Assembly: GCF_963666525.1 (NCBI RefSeq)
Contig: NZ_OY762905.1
Location: forward strand, 1,178,001 to 1,242,000
Length of the DNA: 64,000 nt
From: an uncultured Cohaesibacter sp.
Lineage (GTDB): Bacteria > Pseudomonadota > Alphaproteobacteria > Rhizobiales > Cohaesibacteraceae
Direction: 5' to 3'
This document shows positions 59,603 to 64,000 of the stretch, in pieces. Under the pieces are notes generated by a model. The model saw nothing but the letters and a program-made list of their open reading frames with translations, made no database searches and had not been told where the DNA came from. The position numbers were made by a program, and so were the translations under genes. The stretch's first letter is position 1. The number at the start of each line of letters is the position of its first letter.

Positions 59603-60523
59603 ATGCCAAGAATGACCGCCAACCTGTTGTTGCTGTTTGCCGCCATCGTATGGGGGGCCGCCTTTGTGGCCCAGTCCACGGCCATGGATTCCATCGGCCC
59701 GATGAACTTCACCGGCGTGCGCTTCATTCTGGCAACATTGGCAGTCGTGCCCTTTGCCTATTTCGAACGGCGGCGGGTAAGCAATCCCATTCCGATGCCC
59801 GTCATCATCAAGGGTATCCTGATCGGGGCCATCTTCTTTGCAGGCATCGGCTTTCAGCAGATGGGATTTGCCACGACGTCCGTTACCAACGCAGGATTCC
59901 TGACGGCAATGTATGTGCCGCTGACCCCGGTTATTGGCGTACTGGTCTTCCGCAGCTGGCCATCTCCGATGATCTGGCCGCTTGTGGCTCTGTCGATCAT
60001 GGGCGCCTATCTTCTGGCTGGCAACCTTGAAGCCATGAAACAGGGCGATATCCTGATGATGTTCAGTGCGCTGTGCTGGACGTTCCAGATCATTCTGGTC
60101 GGCCGCATGGTCAGCAAATATGGCAACCCGCTGGCTTTTGCACTGCTCCAGTTCGCAACTGCCGGGGTACTTGGCCTGCTGTTCGGACTACCATTTGAAA
60201 GCCTCGACGTTGCAAGCCTTCAGGGCGCATGGTTCGAGATCATCTATACCGGCGTATTCTCCGGTGCTCTGGCCTTCGGTCTGCAGGCCATCGGCCAGCG
60301 CTATACGCCACCGGCAGACGCGGCAATCATCCTCTCCGGCGAAAGCCTGTTTGCAGCCATCTTCGGTGCCATCCTGCTGGGTGAGCGGCTGACACCGAGC
60401 CAGTATTTCGGCTGCTTCCTGATCTTCTCCTGCATCCTGCTGGTTGAACTGCTGCCGCAGATCCAGAAGCGCCTGCGCAAATCCAAGAAGCCAGCCGAAG
60501 CATCCGCCGACATCCCGGCCTGA
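59603..60523 (+). CDS. EamA/DMT-family transporter
   Basis: The 306-residue membrane protein has about ten transmembrane helices in two EamA repeats (starting LLLLFAAIVWGAAFVAQSTA and ILMMFSALCWTFQIILVGRM), typical of drug/metabolite or amino-acid exporters. ATG 59603 and ATG 59612 are both possible starts; neither has a good ribosome binding site, and the frame is open to 59546. The substrate is unknown. It is convergent with sqr. Confidence 0.87.
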   Translation: MPRMTANLLLLFAAIVWGAAFVAQSTAMDSIGPMNFTGVRFILATLAVVPFAYFERRRVSNPIPMPVIIKGILIGAIFFAGIGFQQMGFATTSVTNAGFLTAMYVPLTPVIGVLVFRSWPSPMIWPLVALSIMGAYLLAGNLEAMKQGDILMMFSALCWTFQIILVGRMVSKYGNPLAFALLQFATAGVLGLLFGLPFESLDVASLQGAWFEIIYTGVFSGALAFGLQAIGQRYTPPADAAIILSGESLFAAIFGAILLGERLTPSQYFGCFLIFSCILLVELLPQIQKRLRKSKKPAEASADIPA

Positions 60524-60596
60524 CCAATGGCAACACGATACTGAACCCCTTGGCTTGTCCCAAAGCCGAAGGGCTCAGAGCCAGGACATCCCCCAC

Positions 60597-60626
60597 AAAA
60601 AAGCCGCTGCTCCGAAGAACAGCGGC
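60597..60626 (-). terminator. Terminator of sqr
   Basis: A 10-bp stem with one G-T pair, GCCGCTGTTC with GAGCAGCGGC on the minus strand, is followed by TTTTTT. It lies about 35 bases past the sqr stop. Confidence 0.82.
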
Positions 60627-60660
60627 AGGATGAGCTTCCAAATCGATTATCGTTGCCCGG

Positions 60661-61932
60661 TCACTTCTTGATCTTGGCAATATCCAGAAGGCTCAGAACG
60701 GCCTTCTCGTAATATGGCTCGGTCTCACCGATGCGGATCTTGCGCAGGAAGTATTTTTCGAAAGCAATCTTGGCCAGGTGAACCCACTTGCCCTGCCCCG
60801 AATAGTTTGTGTTGCGTGGCGGGATCTGTGGCATAGCAACAAAGGCCAGCCCGGAATCGCCAAAGTCGGCAAGACAGATCGCATTCCATGTCGCTTCATG
60901 GGAAGGCTCTTGACCGGCCAGAATTTCCTTCAGGTTCTTGGCAGAAGCAGTCACCATCGACTCGATCATGTAACCGGTCTTGGGAACACCCACCGGAACC
61001 GGCGTCTTTTCATAAGGAGGAATGGCTATGCAGACGCCAATGCCGAAGATGTTGGGATATTTCGGGTTGCGCTGGTGCTTGTCGACGATGACGAAGCCAC
61101 GCGGATTGACCAGCCCCTCGATGCCCTGAAGGGCAGGAATGCCGCGGAAGGCCGGCAGCATCATCGAATGCTTGAACGGCAGCTCATGCTTCTGCTTTTC
61201 CGATCCGTCCTCGTTGACTTCGGTAACATACATGACACCGGCTTCAACCTTGTCGACCTTGGCGTTGGTGATCCATTTCACCGTACGGTCACGCATGGCC
61301 GATTCCAGCATACCCTTGGTGTCGCCCACCCCGCCGAGGCCGAGATGCCCGACATAGGGTTCGGACGTCACGAAGGTCATGGGCACCTTGTCGCGGATCT
61401 GGCGCTTGCGCAGATCCGTATCGAAGATCATCGCCGTTTCATAGGCCGGACCATAACAGGAGGCGCCCTGAACCGCACCAACCACGATCGGTCCCGGATC
61501 CTTGCAGAAGGCTTCCCACTTTTCATAGCCGGCGGTGGCATGATCGACGTCGCACACCGAGATGGTGTTGCCTTCCGGCCCCAGTCCCTCGATCTCGTCA
61601 AAGGCCAGTTCCGGCCCAGTCGCGATCACCAGATAATCATAGGCAACGGTCGAGCCGTCAGCCAGACCGATCGAATTATGCTCCGGATCAACGCTGGTGA
61701 CTGCGGAGCAGATGAAATCCACCTTGTTCTTCGGCAGAACCGTCGCCAGATCCAGGGTGATGTCCTTTTTCTTACGCCACCCGACGGCAACCCACGGGTT
61801 GGACGGGGTGAACTGGAAGAATGGCTTGTTGGAAACCACGGTTACCTTGTCCGTCTTGGACAATTTCTGGCGGATTTCATAAGCTGCCGAAAGACCGCCA
61901 AGACCTCCCCCCATAACAACTACGTGCGTCAT
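60661..61932 (-). CDS. sqr: Sulfide:quinone oxidoreductase
   Basis: The 423-residue FAD protein has the N-terminal Rossmann motif VVVMGGGLGGLSAAYEI and the three cysteines of the Acidithiobacillus-type SQR: C127 (SVCDVDHA), C159 (GAVQGASCYGPAYE) and C353 (NAICLADFGD), the last two forming the catalytic disulfide. VPKTGYMIESM and the C-terminal amphipathic helices that insert in the membrane also match. It oxidises sulfide to sulfur/polysulfide or a persulfide acceptor and reduces quinone. Upstream on the minus strand is a TAGTATT/AATATTA-type dyad. Confidence 0.9.
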   Translation of the reverse strand: MTHVVVMGGGLGGLSAAYEIRQKLSKTDKVTVVSNKPFFQFTPSNPWVAVGWRKKKDITLDLATVLPKNKVDFICSAVTSVDPEHNSIGLADGSTVAYDYLVIATGPELAFDEIEGLGPEGNTISVCDVDHATAGYEKWEAFCKDPGPIVVGAVQGASCYGPAYETAMIFDTDLRKRQIRDKVPMTFVTSEPYVGHLGLGGVGDTKGMLESAMRDRTVKWITNAKVDKVEAGVMYVTEVNEDGSEKQKHELPFKHSMMLPAFRGIPALQGIEGLVNPRGFVIVDKHQRNPKYPNIFGIGVCIAIPPYEKTPVPVGVPKTGYMIESMVTASAKNLKEILAGQEPSHEATWNAICLADFGDSGLAFVAMPQIPPRNTNYSGQGKWVHLAKIAFEKYFLRKIRIGETEPYYEKAVLSLLDIAKIKK

Positions 61933-62003
61933 TTTCTCTCCTTTGAAGCACCGCCCCTCCCCGGCGAAAGGTGCTCTGTGCGTAATGCGACGTCCTTTTA
62001 ATT

Positions 62004-62021
62004 TAGTATTTTCGAATATTA
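62004..62021 (-). promoter_or_regulatory. Dyad with ATATTCG core in the sqr promoter
   Basis: TAGTATT-TTCG-AATATTA is an inverted repeat with one mismatch, about 72-90 bases upstream of the sqr start. Read on the minus strand it contains AATATTCGAAAA, matching the cores upstream of the second octaheme gene and the DUF2892 gene. Confidence 0.5.
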
Positions 62022-62164
62022 GGACTATTTAATAAAACAGAAAATTGGCCATTCGGCTGATACAATCCCTGCATGAGCCATCCGTTGAATTATTTTTCTA
62101 CCCCCCTTCATATTCTTGCTTTGTTCCCTTACATTGTGCTCAAACAGCACCACGAGGCAGGCAC

Positions 62165-64000
62165 ATGGCATCCAGAAAACAGGAAGAGGCTGAAAAACAA
62201 GGCGGTTTGGGTGGAGCACCACAAGCCTCCTTTGAAGGAGCCCCGCTTTCTGATTCGATAGCTGACTGGGCCGATGAAATAGCCCAGGCCGCCAGACTTG
62301 ACCCCAACCCCAAGGATAGCGCCAAAAAGCCGACAGCGAAACGCCCAAGAAAGTCCAAGGACACCCCTGTTTCGGCGCGTGAAAAGGCCGCAGGGGGCAT
62401 GAATCCCATCGCGGGCCTCGACATTTCGCTTGAAAAGGCTGAAGAGCTCGAACGGGTAACCCGCGAGCGCAAGAAGGCCCAGAAGAAAAAGGGCAAGAGC
62501 GATGATCGCTCTGGCGTCACCGAGACCGTTCGGGCACTGGAATCCCTGATCGAGCACGGCCGGCCCGAGTTCATGGATTCCGCGCCATGGACTCCCCACC
62601 GCCCGGAACGCCCCGAGAAGTCGGAAGGCGGCGTCTCCTTCGAGCTGAAGACCGAGTTTGAACCGGCGGGCGACCAGCCAACAGCAATTGCAGATCTGCT
62701 TGAAGGCATCAGTGATGGCGAAGCAACGCAGGTTCTGCTTGGCGTGACCGGTTCAGGCAAGACCTTCACCATGGCCCAGGTTATCGCCCAGACCAACCGG
62801 CCTGCCCTCATCCTCGCCCCCAACAAGACCCTGGCCGCCCAGCTCTACGGCGAGTTCAAGAATTTCTTCCCCAACAATGCGGTGGAGTATTTCGTCTCCT
62901 ACTACGATTACTACCAGCCGGAAGCCTATGTGCCACGCACCGATACCTTCATCGAGAAGGAAAGCACGATCAACGAGCAGATCGACCGGATGCGCCACTC
63001 CGCCACCCGCGCCGTGCTTGAGCGCGACGACGTGATCATTATCGCCTCGGTGTCCTGCATCTACGGTATCGGCTCGGTCGAAACCTACACCGAGATGAGC
63101 TTCAAGATCGAGACCGGCGACGTCATCGACCAGAACCAGCTCATTGCCGATCTGGTGGCGCTGCAATACAAGCGCAACAACATGGATTTCCAGCGCGGCT
63201 CGTTCCGTGTCAGCGGCGATGTCGTCGAGATCTTTCCGGCCCACTATGAAGACCGCGCCTGGCGCATTTCCTTCTTCGGCGACGAAGTCGAGGAGATCAA
63301 GGAATTTGACCCCCTGACCGGCCAGAAGATGGGCGATCTGGAAATGGTCAAGCTCTACGCCAACTCTCACTATGTCACCCCGCGCCCGACCCTCAACCAG
63401 GCCATCAAGAGCATCAAGAAGGAACTCGCCGAACGACTTGAGGAACTGGAGGCCCACGGTCGCCTGCTCGAGGCACAGCGGCTGGAACAGCGCACGCGCT
63501 TTGATCTGGAGATGATGGAGGCCACTGGTGCCTGTCAGGGCATCGAGAACTATTCGCGCTATCTCACCGGCCGTTTGCCGGGCGAGCCGCCGCCGACCCT
63601 GTTCGAGTATCTGCCCGACAATGCTCTGATTTTCGTCGACGAGAGCCATGTGACCATCGGCCAGCTCGGCGCCATGTATCGGGGCGACTTCCGCCGCAAG
63701 GCGACGCTTGCCGAATATGGCTTCCGCCTGCCAAGCTGCATGGACAACCGCCCCTTGCGCTTTGAGGAATGGGACGCCATGCGCCCGCAGACCGTCGCCG
63801 TATCGGCCACTCCAGGCAGCTGGGAAATGGAAGAAGCCGGTGGCGTCTTCGCCGAGCAGGTCATTCGCCCGACAGGCCTGACCGACCCGATCATCGAGAT
63901 CCGCCCCGCCAAGACCCAGGTGGACGACCTGCTGGGCGAGGTCAAGGAAAAGGCCGCCCAGGGTTACCGCACGCTGGTCACGACCCTGACCAAGCGCATG
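62165..64000 (+). CDS. uvrB: Excinuclease ABC subunit B, cut by the window end
   Basis: The frame is open for 612 codons to the last base. The UvrB core begins near residue 155 ([20 protein letters not shown]) with Walker A GVTGSGKT, the beta-hairpin [16 protein letters not shown]-type VDESH (residues about 490) and motif [10 protein letters not shown]. The first 150 residues are a charged, lysine-rich, probably disordered extension of the kind seen in Rhizobiales UvrB. UvrB verifies DNA damage handed over by UvrA and positions UvrC. The C-terminal part, including the UvrC-binding domain, lies outside. Confidence 0.96.
   Translation, partial: MASRKQEEAEKQGGLGGAPQASFEGAPLSDSIADWADEIAQAARLDPNPKDSAKKPTAKRPRKSKDTPVSAREKAAGGMNPIAGLDISLEKAEELERVTRERKKAQKKKGKSDDRSGVTETVRALESLIEHGRPEFMDSAPWTPHRPERPEKSEGGVSFELKTEFEPAGDQPTAIADLLEGISDGEATQVLLGVTGSGKTFTMAQVIAQTNRPALILAPNKTLAAQLYGEFKNFFPNNAVEYFVSYYDYYQPEAYVPRTDTFIEKESTINEQIDRMRHSATRAVLERDDVIIIASVSCIYGIGSVETYTEMSFKIETGDVIDQNQLIADLVALQYKRNNMDFQRGSFRVSGDVVEIFPAHYEDRAWRISFFGDEVEEIKEFDPLTGQKMGDLEMVKLYANSHYVTPRPTLNQAIKSIKKELAERLEELEAHGRLLEAQRLEQRTRFDLEMMEATGACQGIENYSRYLTGRLPGEPPPTLFEYLPDNALIFVDESHVTIGQLGAMYRGDFRRKATLAEYGFRLPSCMDNRPLRFEEWDAMRPQTVAVSATPGSWEMEEAGGVFAEQVIRPTGLTDPIIEIRPAKTQVDDLLGEVKEKAAQGYRTLVTTLTKRM

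Noticed and set aside
60661-61932. Flavocytochrome c sulfide dehydrogenase or NADH dehydrogenase (Ndh) identity
   Set aside because: All three SQR cysteines are present, there is no export signal, and no cytochrome subunit lies next to it.

Overview
The window looks like chromosomal DNA of a marine member of the Rhizobiales (Hyphomicrobiales), class Alphaproteobacteria, possibly Cohaesibacter-like. The genus is inference. The class rests on several features: the block lrp / ELM1-like gene / trxB / lsrB-type LysR followed by an AbcR-like small RNA; carA and carB close together but separated; a DnaG without the usual zinc ligands; and UvrB with a long N-terminal extension. I see no rRNA, insertion sequence, CRISPR array or prophage. 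One tRNA is present, tRNA-Ile2 with anticodon CAU.

Layout. 1-9.5 kb: the end of a class II aldolase gene and an FGGY sugar kinase; Rnk; TrmO; a divergent LysR/class A beta-lactamase pair of the ampR-bla type; a small secreted protein; an RTX protein; a Stf0-type sulfotransferase. 9.8-19.4 kb (minus strand): a sugar ABC transporter operon with a FAD_oxidored-family enzyme and its own IclR regulator; a secreted DUF4424-like protein; a LysR regulator. 19.6-23.8 kb: a tctCBA tripartite transporter with an M20 (ArgE-like) deacylase. 24-25.4 kb: a possible structured RNA, the tRNA and a SIMPL-domain protein. 25.6-42.9 kb: housekeeping genes (rpoD, dnaG, yqeY, carA, a zinc metallopeptidase, an XRE regulator, carB, greA, lrp, an ELM1-like gene, trxB, the lsrB-type regulator). 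43-50 kb: the AbcR-like sRNA, msrP without an adjacent msrQ, DUF554, DUF190, an EF-G-like GTPase and an aspartate-type aminotransferase. 50.4-62 kb: two tandem modules, each an octaheme cytochrome c of the tetrathionate reductase family plus a cytochrome b; a YgaP-like DUF2892 membrane protein; a VIT/vWA sortase substrate with its class GN sortase; an EamA transporter; and a sulfide:quinone oxidoreductase. 62.2-64 kb: uvrB, cut by the window end.

How the genes may work together. The most distinctive region is 50-62 kb. The sulfide:quinone oxidoreductase would put electrons into the quinone pool. The two membrane-anchored octaheme cytochromes could exchange electrons with that pool through their cytochrome b partners, acting on an unidentified sulfur or nitrogen substrate. 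The promoter regions of the second octaheme gene, the DUF2892 gene and the sqr gene share an ATATTCG core, which suggests one shared regulator. The upstream half of the window is carbohydrate and organic-acid uptake, with local regulators beside dyads that are plausible operators.
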